From Hydractinia symbiolongicarpus (Eukaryota > Cnidaria > Hydrozoa > Anthoathecata > Hydractiniidae), in contig NC_079876.1 in assembly GCF_029227915.1 (NCBI RefSeq), positions 18,726,001-18,790,000 of the forward strand: a stretch of 64,000 bases of DNA, written 5' to 3'. Positions 37,195-48,212 of the stretch are shown here, one piece after another. Under the pieces are notes generated by a model. That model saw only the letters and a list, made by a program, of their open reading frames with translations, did not search any database and was not told where the DNA came from. Made by a program: the position numbers and the translations under genes. Numbering within the stretch: position 1 is the stretch's first letter; the number at the start of each line of letters is the position of its first letter.

Positions 37195-38856
37195 TCAGTT
37201 AAGAAAGTTGCAACCTGGAAAAAGGGGAACGTATTGATTTGGCTTGAAGTCTACACCAGACTTAACAATATCTTCATAACAAAATAAAATTTTTAACTGA
37301 TCTTCATCAGGTAAAATAGATGGGTGTGGCGATATACACTGTGTAAAGAAAGTTGTAACAAACTGTAACAAACCGAATTGTGGGTAAAATGTGTTAATTT
37401 TTCTCTTTATTACTGTTGACAAGGCAAGTATTGATAGAAAAGGAAACCATGTCTTGGGGGTACAGTTGTTGATTGCTTCTGCTTTAACTGCCTCCTCAGG
37501 AGAAAGAGTCATATCACAAACAATATAGGAAAGGGAAAATCTGAATAAACTTTTCTCAGATATAAAAATATTTGCCTTTTGGTTTTTAAAAGCAAATTGA
37601 AAACAAGTATGATTGGAATAAAAGGAAGGATGCAAGAAAAGTTCTATGGATGTCAAGATTCTCAAAACATCAACAAGAGAATTATCACCTATACCTATAC
37701 CAACGATGCTGAGCTGTATAGACAGTCTCCTGATGGATTGGATCTAAAAATAATATATTTTACCATGACCTTTTACTCAACAAACTTTGTTTCTTAATAG
37801 TCATTCGAAGAGTTGTTTATTTTCATCACCAACCTTACTTTTCCAGATGTCAAGTTCTTGCTTCTAATAACAACACAAATATTAATTGAGAAAGAATTCC
37901 TCCGCAATGCTGAAAATTCTGTTCAAAGCTCATATTACAAAAACAATACACCTTTATGATAATTCAATTGTACATGCGTTCCTACGGCTCTCCATTGTTT
38001 TACAATATCGGAAAAAAGGAGGTAAAACTCGTGTTTTTATGAGATTTTGTTAGAGACGAAAGCGTGTTTTCTCCAGCTTTTTAACTTCCGTCGTATCAAT
38101 TTCTTTAAAATTTTCAGGAAACGTTAATAATAATAAGATACAACTTATGTGTACTTTTCATTAAAAACAAAACGTGGCAAGAAAAGTTATCACGAAAAAA
38201 CGTGTTTTCTCCTTAATAAACTCTTATAAAAGTGTAATGTTTACCTCCTCTGATTGCAAAATAAGCTACGATGGAGTGTTATTTTTTCCGAATTATCGTA
38301 AAGGTGTATTAGCCCTAGCTATTAGCTAATTAAATCTTTTTGTATTTGGTTTTAATAGTCTGTTGTATAAAGCTCTCCCCAACTAGCTTTTCGTAGCAGA
38401 TATACTGAAAACCTTTAAATAAATGCAAGGTGTGTTGGAGAGTAAAAAACATACTTCTCACCTTAAAGCAATAATTCCTTTATCTTCACACCTCGCCTCA
38501 GATGGAAGGTATATATCTGGACCTAAATTCCGATGAAGACTTTTACCAACCAAGGGATAAATATCCCCAGACAACAAAAATGCTCGAGAATAAACACTTT
38601 CTAAAAGTTCTTTTTGCATTTTACAAACAGATTCAAAATTATCACACTTTAAATCAGTAAGCACCCGCGCCAACATATCTGCTGCGGCCATAATCAATAA
38701 TAGTACGGAAAGAATCCAAGTCAAAAGGCGTGAGTCTTTGACTAATCCTGACGGATGGGAGTTAAAACTATAGCCTAACAGGTTATCAGTAACCACGCAG
38801 TACGGAACATAAATTTCCTTTGGCGGCTGCGGGCCACATATTGTTGGACTACGCAT
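37195..38856 (-). pseudogene. OTU-like cysteine-protease gene in element B, broken
   Basis: Counterpart of the gene in element A. Exon 1 (38856-38462) starts at an ATG, reads through ICGPQPPKEIYVPY and ends at ALR with a GTGAGA donor. Exon 2 begins at 37743 after TTTTTAG and restores the PSGDCLYSS motif in phase. The TAG-containing GTATAG repeat then breaks the frame. The downstream frame is open from LRILTSIELF to the stop at 37195, longer here (156 codons) than in A. Because both copies share the interruption, it predates their spread or is bypassed in a way I cannot see. Confidence 0.55.
37945..38310. repeat. Nested 366-bp MITE (copy B)
   Basis: Same length and end structure as 20468-20833, in inverse orientation within element B. 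Confidence 0.6.
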
Positions 38857-39231
38857 AGAGTGTGAAAATTACGTCACGATTTTGCCGTCACAGGCCCCTT
38901 AGGTGAGATGGGGAGGGTTGCGGGCCATAGCTATTTGATTTTTGACTGACTGAGTGACTGATTAGTCAAAATGAATCAGTCAAAATCTGTAAGCTATAAC
39001 TTGAAACCCTCTCAGTCTATATGGTAGCGACGTCACAACTTTGACGTCAACATCGCTATAGGCGAATTGGAGAGGGCTGTGAACCATGGCTTTTAGCCGT
39101 AAAAAAATTACAATTTTTAACGCCCTCCGTTTGCAACGCCTGGATCGTCGACATCTTCGCTTGGCTAACATTTTTCGTCAAATTTACACTTAGTCACGCG
39201 ATTTATCTGACTAACCCTGGATCCGCACCTG

Positions 39232-41079
39232 AAAGTATAGTCTGACTCAACAAATAAACACATATTATAAATAGTACAAGACGGTTTAAAACCCCGGAAC
39301 CTTATTTTTTTTAAAAATATGAAATTATTAAATCGCTAAACAATCAACCATTATCAAATTAATAATTTGCTTTCATTTATTCTTGGAACTTATGAACAGA
39401 TAAAAAGAAAGATATATTTAAAAGGACTCTGCGCTGGCTCTTAGTAATCTTTTAGTAAACCTTATGAACACATCTGACACAACGTCACAAAAACTACGAC
39501 AACGATTGGAAGTAAAGGCTTTTTAAAACTCATGTTAACAAAATTATACCATTTATAAAAAAACTATTAACTCTTCTACTTTTTTTCATTTTTGACTCAC
39601 TGTTGATCATATTGAGCATATTCTGCTTCATACGAAAGGTTAGAAAACGAAATAATTCAATGTTGTTATGACCAATAGCAATTTGAATAGAATTTTAATG
39701 CGCACTGAGATGAGTTCGATCTCCTTCTCTATTTCTACCTCCATGGTCTTTTTTGCTAAGCTACATGGTTATAATACTTCTTAAATCTCCTATATTTATC
39801 TATTAGACACCTGGGCGCCAATTATTCTTTGAAAGTTTTAGATATTTTCTATTTCTCAAAACCACTCTTAAAATATTTATAAAATCATTAGACAAGGGAA
39901 AATACAATATCTCTCCTTAGGATTATTGTTTTCGTGTAGGTTTTGGAGTTATTTCGTGTGGACTATGTAAAAACCACAAAATATGTTAAATCATTTTTAT
40001 TCAGCTGTCAGAAACTTTAAAGAAAATGATAAAATTCGTTCTAAAACTAATACCATAGCGCCTTTTTTCAGCAGTAAGACTGGTTTTTCAACGACAAGCT
40101 TTAAGGAGCAGATATGTTTTCTCATGACGCAACCCAATCTTCATAACGTCATAACATACGCAGATAGTTGACTTAAAAGCAATTGTGACCATTCCGTTTA
40201 TGACTTCAACTATCTCGCAAGAAAATACTAAGTATCATTAAGATATCTAACGCCTTTTTGGTTTTAAGAGAACACGTCAGCAAAATGCATATTTTCAACA
40301 AAATAGATTAGGTGCGAAAAGCCGAGAACTATTAATTGTTATAATAATTTAATGAGATATACGGAGCAACACTTAACATGACCTTGTGTTATGAAGAAAC
40401 ATTTTTATTTCATAAGGCTCCTCCAAACCATATAACATTTCCAAAGCTACAAAAATTTAAATAAATTAACAATGGGTTGTTAAATCGAATTTAACATAAA
40501 GGAGCTACAATTTGTTTTAATTTCTTGCCATATAATGGTTAATGAATGTGCCATATATGTAATGCATATATAGCAACCATTTGCAATATTAACACGGAAA
40601 TCATCAACATCTTTTTAATTTAAAACCTTTCAAATGTGAACAATAAATGGTTTTTATATCATCAAGTCTTTTTTGTTTATGAAAAGTATAACAGTCTAAG
40701 CCCAATCTCTTTTCAAATTTTTACTAATCCGTTAGGTCTGTAAATGTTTTGACGCATTTTATTTATTTTTTTGACATTTCATTATTTGCTCTGAATGAGA
40801 TCAGCAATAATAAGAGATCTATATAAAACATTCGCCTTTTATCTTTTCAGGAAAAAGAGAGTCAGCAGGTTATTCAAATCAGTGATAAAAATAAATTTCT
40901 GTGTGGTTTGTGTTAGTACTGTGATTAAGTGTTTTTTTTATATTTAAATCTATAGTGAATGAATAAGTTACATTTGAATAAAAATATCAAGTCGTTCCGT
41001 ACATTCTTTAGGAAAGAAATAATGCTGTCACATACAAGAAAAGCATAATAAGAACTTTTCAGCTTTTTCTGCGTTAGCC
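39232..41079. other. Intergenic interval
   Basis: AT-rich sequence without a supported exon or clear repeat structure. A 62-codon plus-strand frame at 39983-40171 has no recognisable features. Confidence 0.45.
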
Positions 41080-41215
41080 TTTCTATTTTCTTCTATTTTT
41101 CTTTTTGTCATACAGTTTTGTTTGTTATCATTCTACTGATGTTGTACTTAATTTTCGCGAGTGCATCATAAAGCATTTTGCATTGCACTAAAGTCTCGGT
41201 ACTGTTTAAACAATG
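41080..41215 (-). pseudogene. Relic of a MYND exon
   Basis: On the minus strand this stretch aligns with the MYND exon at 36239-36441. Matching pieces include TGTTTAAAC at the first cysteines, GCAAA...GCTTT, AAGTACAACAT, AGAATG and AAAGAAAAATAGAAGAAAAT. Most zinc ligands are gone, and stops (TGA, TAA) and indels interrupt every frame. It is a dead copy of the third MYND type, lying 4.9 kb downstream of the live-looking exon on the same strand. Confidence 0.55.
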
Positions 41216-41339
41216 TTGCACAATAAAAAAACACTGTTACGACTTTGATGGAAACATTTGTTCTACTAGTCGATAAAGACCCGTGAAAAAATCCATTTAG
41301 GCAATAGGACATTGAAAAAGTTGGTTGTTTAAGAGGTTT

Positions 41340-41830
41340 TGCTGACGTCAGCATTGCAAATCCAAAAAAAAAATTGGTGAAATTTAGTTTATTAGTTGCC
41401 TGTAACGTGTAGAGGTTGAAACGCTGATCGAAATAATGTATAGGATCATATCTTTTCTACGAACGACTAATGACATATAAGAGTTTAAAAATTTTGCTGA
41501 CGTCAGCAATGGCCCGTTAAAACGCGAAAATTTTTTTCAGAAATTTATATCCCTGTTACTTTCATCGTATAGACCTGATAACGATGAACAAGGAAATGTA
41601 TAGGATCATGTACTTTTGACAAACGGTTGCAGAGATGTTGGGGTTTAGAAGTTTTTTGATGACGTCATCAACCCGTCCATTCTGAAACGGATTGGAGAAC
41701 CAGGTTTTGAAAAATTACCCAAATTGGTCCTAGGTGTTCCCTAGTTACCTACGTGGTAAAAAATCATTGACGTCACCACTTCGTTTCCAAGTTATTTGGC
41801 CTCAAAGTTTTAGGTGCACTGTAATGACTA
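41340..41830. repeat. Dispersed repeat, left arm beside RAG1-like relic
   Basis: Contains the ordered blocks GCTGACGTCAGCAATGGCCC, TATAGGATCATG, GATGACGTCATCAACCCGTC and CCAAATTGGTCC. The same blocks occur in inverse order and orientation at 45280-45640, on the far side of the decayed transposase gene. Solo copies elsewhere in the window show it is a dispersed family. Confidence 0.65.
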
Positions 41831-42397
41831 CATTAATTTAATGTAGGATATTGACGTTACACGTTCGCTTATGGTATGAAATTAATTATGCGCATGCGTC
41901 AAATTTTGGTTTTGATTAAAAATGATAACCATAGCAAACGTGGCCGTGCTGAACAGAGCTGAAATGTGTATGGCTTATTTTTATTAAAAGGAAGCCCTAT
42001 GGACGAATTTATAACGGTTGAGAAAGATTGCCGCATTATCTGATCCGTGGTCACTCTAGACAAACGTTTTTAATTTGTTCGGAGCCGGAAAGCGCTGTGG
42101 AAGTAGCTGAGAATACAAACTTAAAAAATTAGCCAAATTTTTCTCTGTGAGTTTGTCGACTTCGTTTACAAGGAAAAAAATTCTTATGGGCTATGCATGG
42201 TATATTTGAAAGGTGCAAAGGATCTAACTTTTTAGCAAATATATCCCTGGTATCCTACCACTTTTTAAAGTGATGTAAATGTGTTTTGAAAATGACCTAA
42301 ATTCACTCAAATCCAATGGTGGGCTTGATGTGGAAAAGAGGTAGGTACATGCTTCCAAACTGTTTTTTATTTATATTTTTCACATAAAGCTAGCTAT

Positions 42398-44802
42398 TCA
42401 CATTCGTTGTAAGGCAAGCTTCCTTTTTCTGGGCTTTACAACAGGCTTTAAAGTCTTTGCCGAAGGACTTACTCTTGCAGAATTCTCTTTTAACACGCTG
42501 AATAGTCTCCGCCGGTTTGGTTTTGTTCGACAGAACTGTCTGTGCAAGTCATTAAACTCAGGATGACTACCCTCACCAACTTGCTCGTTATGCAATTCTA
42601 GCCCCTCTCTTCATTTTGTGATAAACTGCAATACAGCGTACATTTAGCCAAGTCGAACGGAAAAAGCTCATGAGCTCTTTGATTGCACTATCTAAAATGT
42701 TGAAGAAAAGTATATACCTTACTATAAAAGAGAATTTAAAGTGTATGATTTTAAGGCCAACTCACCCAGTTGACTTAGTTTTTCATCATCAAACTTATTT
42801 GAAGAATTCATCAAATTATGACACAAAGAGTATTTCATGATTAACTTCTTAAAATCACCACACGCCTTAATTGCTTCTTCATGAACTTCTGTACCAACAA
42901 TTCCAAGCTGGCATACAGTTATTAGCAACGAATTGCACAGTTTGATTAGGTTTTTATGCTAAAATTGAAAAAATATATATGATGAATACATAAAGTCCTT
43001 AATACACATGCAAAAAAGAAAACTTGTAAAATTTGTTAATCTCTTACTTGCAACATTTTGTGAACATGATTTAAAATTTTACCATGACAAGCCTATCGCT
43101 CGACATTTAATGAACACAATGTTTCATCCAATTTCTTTACACATGGGCCATCATTCTTATCCAGTGGATTCTCCTGAGTAAGATAATCTATTTGTTTTAA
43201 GTTGTAAAAATAAAGAAAATGGATATGCTAGTTCATATGTATATATAACTGAAAATTAAAAATAAATATATATAAATTTTAACTAACTCTTTCATTCACT
43301 TTATCAGAAAGGTAAACAAGTCTTGGGTCATAAATACGTCTTATTTCTGTTTGATTTTCAGGATTATTCAAGATTGCAGTGTTGGTTGCATCGTGAACTA
43401 ATTCGATTTTGCTTCGGATGTCTGCACAACATATTCTAGCCTGCTTATTTCTTGGTGACTTTGGATATACTATCAAAAAATTTTTGTCAAAGCAATGTAT
43501 TATTTTTTGCAAGGGCAGCTGCTATTTTTGCATCCGTTGTGTGACAGAAGTCCTCAAGCTTATTAAAAAACTTCAAGTATGTTCCCAGCGATATGTGAAG
43601 TGCAAGTAGTGCAACCTATTGTATAAAACAATGTATATATACCTGATCAATTGGCACAATTAACATCCTATCATCGATAACATTGTTACACTGTTCAGCA
43701 GGCTTAATATCACTACTTCCAAGACTTTTAAACTGTTCCAAATCATTCTTCAGTGATTCTAACGTTCGTAGAGATGACATTCCTCTTTCAGCCAAGGACA
43801 GTTGCATATTTTGTTTGGTAGTTGTGCAGAAAAGACAACAATGGCAAACTGTAGATGTGTATATAATTAATAGTTATGTGTTTCAATTATGTTTAAGGAT
43901 AACAAGATATATATAGTACAAAGTTGAATTTACCATTTGCTCCAGTTATTCCATAGACATGACAAAGAAATTCATAATCACCAAACACAAATACACGGAT
44001 TAAATTCAATAGTTTTGTCTTCAGAACGTGCCATCTTTTGCTCAATTTTGAAAATATCTCTGATCTACTACTTGAAAAACTTGTTTGTAGGCCATTACAT
44101 ACTTTTTTCATGTGGGTTTATTTCAGTTACAGTTAGAGCTTCTCCACAATCTTTTCTGCACTTTAGTTTTAAGCACTGTATCATTGATGTCATATTTTTT
44201 GAAACTTTGAGCGACTCAATTTTCTTAACAAAAAAACAAGTGGGACATAAACTCTCAATTTCTTGCTTTACCAGTATTTTTGGTGCCAAGCAATTATAAC
44301 AAAAAGTGTGTTTTTTACATGTTGTTGTTATAGGTTTTCGCAAAATATTGTGACACAGCTGACAACCACAGAGGCTAAGATGTGGCTTAAGACTGGTGTT
44401 TAAGTGTTCCAGTGTTAATTCTGAGGGAACGACATCTTTGGTGTTTTCGAATATGTTTAACAAAATTCGTGTCCATATTGGTTTTTTTGTTGTTGGCCTG
44501 CCTGATTTGTGTTTCTTTGTTTTACGTCATCTCTTAGGTTTTTCGAAGCAGTAAGGACAATTTTCGGAGTGTGGCTGCCAACGAACTTCATGCATTACAG
44601 AAGTTGTTGTTCTTTCTCACTATGTGTCGGTTTTGAGACGCATTTTTGTTGGATATATCTCGTTTGAGTCTTGGTCAACATCAATAAAAAAGCATTTTAA
44701 TAATCTGCTTTTATGTTTAGATACTCAAACTGTGTCCTTTGATAGCAATTGTCCACAAAATCTGCAAAGTTTGTTTATTTTCTCAGAGTGATATTCAGCC
44801 AT
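42398..44802 (-). pseudogene. Decayed N-RAG-TP-like transposase: RAG1-N-terminal-like RING plus transposase
   Basis: Six exons on the minus strand: 43934-44802, 43643-43848, 43288-43615, 43048-43173, 42723-42958 and 42398-42687. Exon 1 opens at ATG 44802. In one frame it has LCRFCG, IDVDQDSNEIYPTKM, RWQPHSENCPYC, then a C3HC4 RING (CQLC, CKKHTFCYNC, CPTC) and a CRKDCGEAL zinc-finger segment. This is the motif order of the non-core N terminus of vertebrate RAG1. It continues into FGDYEFLC, CHCCLFC, LHISLGTYLK, and ends LHNEQVGEGSHPEFNDLHRQF with a basic tail, a conserved transposase-like protein of animal genomes. Lesions: stops at 44727, 44622, 44619, 44529 and 43095; frameshifts in the A-run at 44103-44108, in exon 3 and in exon 6. 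Introns keep phase, so the gene once worked. Confidence 0.75.
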
Positions 44803-45279
44803 ATTGGATAAAATTTAAGAGAAAACCATGATATAATAACATGATATAAGTCTTCAAAAAATATGGTACAAAAACGTGGTAGGGGTTAAAATAAGGTCTG
44901 TAGAAATAAAGTAAAGTCTTTAGAACGTTCTACATTAGTTTATAAGTCGCCAAAAAATTTATTTTTATAGATATAATGATTCAAAGTAGCTCAAATTTCG
45001 TAAACAGTACATCGAAAGTTTCCCGCTTTTTTTTAGTGTTTGTTTACATATCGAAATGTATCAAAGGTCAATTTTAAGTACCTTGGTCACTCTTTCTATG
45101 AAAAAATGCCCAGTTTTATTTTAAATGTAGTTTTGGAGTTTAAATGTAATGGGTGGTAGTGTGACCCTAGCTAGCGTTATCATACAAAAAACAAGATGAC
45201 GTAATCTGAAATACCGCACATGCGCATAATTAATTTCCACTCCCGTGGTGGCGTCAAACGAACGTGGTTAAAGTAGTGT
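44803..45279. other. Flank of the RAG1-like relic
   Basis: No coding signal. This would be the promoter and 5' UTR side of the decayed transposase, up to the inverted dispersed repeat. Confidence 0.4.
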
Positions 45280-45640
45280 TATTGACGTCGCGCAATAACG
45301 CCAGAAAATTTGGGTAAGTTCCCTAATCCTTGGTCACCAAATCCGTTTCGGAATGGACGGGTTGATGACGTCATCTAAAAACCTTCAAACCTTAATATCT
45401 CCGCAACCGTACATAATCCTATACATTTTCTTGATCAGCGTTTCAAAATCAACAGGTATACAAATTTATAATAAAAAAACTCGGTTTAAACGGGGCCATT
45501 GCTGTCGTCAGCCAAATTTTTAAACCCTTATATCTCATTAAATGCTCAGCAAAAGCACAGGATCATATGCATTTTCTTGATCAGCGCTTTAAGCTCTCCA
45601 CAATAGAGGCAATGTGAAAACAAAATTCTAAATTTATTTT
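45280..45640. repeat. Dispersed repeat, right arm beside RAG1-like relic
   Basis: Inverse counterpart of 41340-41830, with GGACGGGTTGATGACGTCATC, ATAATCCTATACATTTTCTTG and GGGGCCATTGCTGTCGTCAGC. Together the arms bracket the decayed transposase. Confidence 0.65.
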
Positions 45641-45679
45641 GGTGGATAGTTTCCTGAGGTCATCAAAATTTTTATCCTG

Positions 45680-45813
45680 CCTGAGTGGATTTTTCCATGG
45701 GCCTTATCGACTAATATTAGACATAAAATTTTCGGCGAAATCAAAGGAAAATGACAATATCCACTTTGCCTGTTACGCACAGACACAGTCTCTGTATTAT
45801 TATAAGAAATAAC
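45680..45813. repeat. Helitron-like fragments
   Basis: GTGGATTTTTCCATGGGCC followed by TTATCGACTAAT resembles a plus-strand Helitron 3' hairpin and end. Directly after it, 45720-45813 is a reverse-oriented 5' end (minus strand TTTCTTATAATAATACAG) matching the fragment at 775-893. Confidence 0.4.
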
Positions 45814-46285
45814 AAGGCGACATCACAGGTATCGCACAGCAAAAGTTGTAGGGGTACAATATTTTCTATCCCTCGGTATCGGTAAAAGTTTTAAGTTCGC
45901 CTAGGGTATTCTTAACAAACACTGAACCCTATTCACCACATGTACGCGCTTGATGAATGCGCAGTAATTTTATCCAGCCAGTACATCTGCAATTCCTATC
46001 GCAGCAAGTTAAAACTTTATGACTTTTAATATTTTTTTATTCCGGTCAAGGCGGTAACATAAATGATTTTACGGGTCCTTCATAATAGCAGATTTTAATA
46101 GGTTAGCCGCGTTGGCCGAAAATAAGGAAAAATGTGTTTCGCTATCGGTTCTAATATGTTAGAAATTAATTTGAATTGGAAGTGTCGGCTTGTTTCATTA
46201 AATACTTACTTAGTTTGCACCAAGCCTTGTTTCCGAATATTTATAAGAGTGTATGAAAAAACTTTTACTTACCTAGTAAAATAAT

Positions 46286-48212
46286 ACTATAAAAATTCCA
46301 CCGAAAAGACGAAGAGTTGCAAGTGACGCAGCTATTGCAGAAATTTTGAGAATTGTGAATAATGAAGAGGTTGTTAGTAATGATGCAGAAGAGAACGATG
46401 ATCTCACTGAATTGTGCGAGGAAGAAGGTATTTTCTGTAATTTTATTTCTTGACGAATTGCAAAAAATTCAAATATTGATATATTCCAAATATCGATATA
46501 AATCAACTATCGGTCTTATCATGGTTTTAGATATTGATGATTCGAATGAGGAGGTGGAAAGGAACGTGGAACAGGAACAAGGTGATGTCGAAGAAGATCA
46601 GAACAAAATACGTCCAAGATTGGTCCATGATATTGATAGTGTACTGTACATTGAAAATTTTGATAAATTTGAACTACCAGTAGAACACAAGTGTATCGTA
46701 AGTATTGTAAAAGTTAATGAAAACAAAACTAATAACATCACATACAATTACCTACCAAACAGAAACACTGGCCGTCAAAACAGAGCAAACATAATAACAG
46801 GGCTACAAGGTGTGCTACCAAAAGCTACAAATACTACTACACCACGCTAAGCGTTTGAGTTCTTTCTCATGCCTGGAATGATTTACGATGTTGTCAAACA
46901 TACGAATCAAAAGTTTGAGCGAACGATAGAGGAAATTACCCCAGCATTTATTGCACTAAAGCAAATCGGCACTGTTGTAACGTTGTGCATGCAAATCGAA
47001 GTGTTGGTTTACTTCTGTACTGGGGACTCTGGAGACAGAATACTCTTAGCATAGAAAAGCTGTTGCTGCTGGCCAGCTATTTATGCAGCAACTATGCTTC
47101 TGCATCGGTTCAAATTTATACTTTCACACTTAGCATTTGGCGACGATACAACGCATGGTGAAAGATGGCCAGCGGATCGATTCGCTGTGATCCGTGACCT
47201 TTTTGAATTCTTCAATAATGAAAGTACGAGTTGTTTGGCACCAGGAGATTATCTTTCATTAGACAAAACTTTGTACCCGATGCGAACTCAAATCGGCTTC
47301 ACACAATACAACCCTAAGAAACCAGCAAAGTGAGGGTTGTTGTTTAAGTCCATCAACGCTGCACGTTATCCTCATACATTTATCTCTGGTCCATATGCTG
47401 GTAAACCCGTGGAAGGTGATGGACCATGTCATGTACAAGAAACAGAGAATATTGTGAAGTATTTGATTGAGAGTTGGAGCAATGTTGCCCTTTGATAGGT
47501 TATACACTACACTTTCCCTTGTTTTGTGGATATACGAAAGAAATATAACCTCCATCGGAACCTTGATGCTAAGCCGTAAGGGCATACCAAATGATATGAA
47601 AAATGTGTATGAGAACTTATCTACCAAAATATACTGGCCAGATAACTGTCCGTTGTTGCTGTTACCATACATTGTAAAAGCAGCATCAGCAAAGAAAAAT
47701 GTTCTTCTCCTTTCTACCCCAACCACTATATTATGTACCACAAAAACGATAATAATCCCAAGCCAAGTTTGTACAAGCTATACGATTTCACGAAAGGCGG
47801 AACAAAAATTGTGGATCAACGTAAATAGACCAAGGTCGTATTTCCCTACCTTGTTGATATGTGACGAGTAAACTCTGCAACCATTCATGGAACGAATACA
47901 GGAATGAATCCTTGCTTGGTAAATTCAATTGAATATTTTCATGAGTTAGTCGATAGCCTGGTAACACTGCATATGCAACAGCGAGATCTGACAAGACTGA
48001 AAGGGTCTACAAAAAATAAGATGGAGCTTATTACTGGGAAAGTAGTCGTGCCTGAACAACAACGCGAACCTAGTCCCGCAATCAGTAAGCATGGGCACGA
48101 TGTCACATTTGCATGTTGGAAATTGCTGGCAAAGGTCACAGCAAGAAAACAGCGAGAAAAAAGCCAAAAAAATTTATACATGCCGCATGCACTTGTCACA
48201 AAAATGTCGTAA
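46286..48212 (+). pseudogene. Decayed piggyBac-type transposase
   Basis: Exon 1 (about 46286-46432) encodes an RRRVASDAA...EEE acidic N terminus and ends at a GTATTT donor. Exon 2 starts at 46533 after GGTTTTAG in the matching phase. The frame then continues through piggyBac landmarks: SLDKTLYPM with the first catalytic Asp, GFTQYNPKKPAK, PFDRLYTTLSL and SRKGIP with the second, and DFTKGGTKIVDQ with the third. All three Asp are still present. Stops at 46848, 47052 and 47331 lie in an otherwise continuous frame. Frameshifts fall near 47470-47500 and 47690-47760, and more stops near the end. The C-terminal region (to 48212) is poorly conserved. TTAA target duplications and terminal repeats were not identified. 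The element is dead. Confidence 0.75.

Larger units (their letters stand above)
36583..39231 (-). mobile_element. 2.65-kb DNA transposon, copy B (OTU-carrying)
   Basis: Ends are CAGGGGCGGATCCAG and CTGGATCCGCACCTG, flanked on both sides by AAAGT (36578-36582 and 39232-39236), a clean 5-bp target duplication. It is near-identical to copy A at 19547-22172 in the opposite orientation. The clean duplication shows B arrived as a discrete insertion, not as part of an inversion or segmental copy. No transposase is recognisable. The hAT-like assignment is from the ends only. Confidence 0.8.

Noticed and set aside
47259-47741. 160-codon minus-strand frame
   Set aside because: Antisense to the piggyBac transposase relic; no domain of its own.
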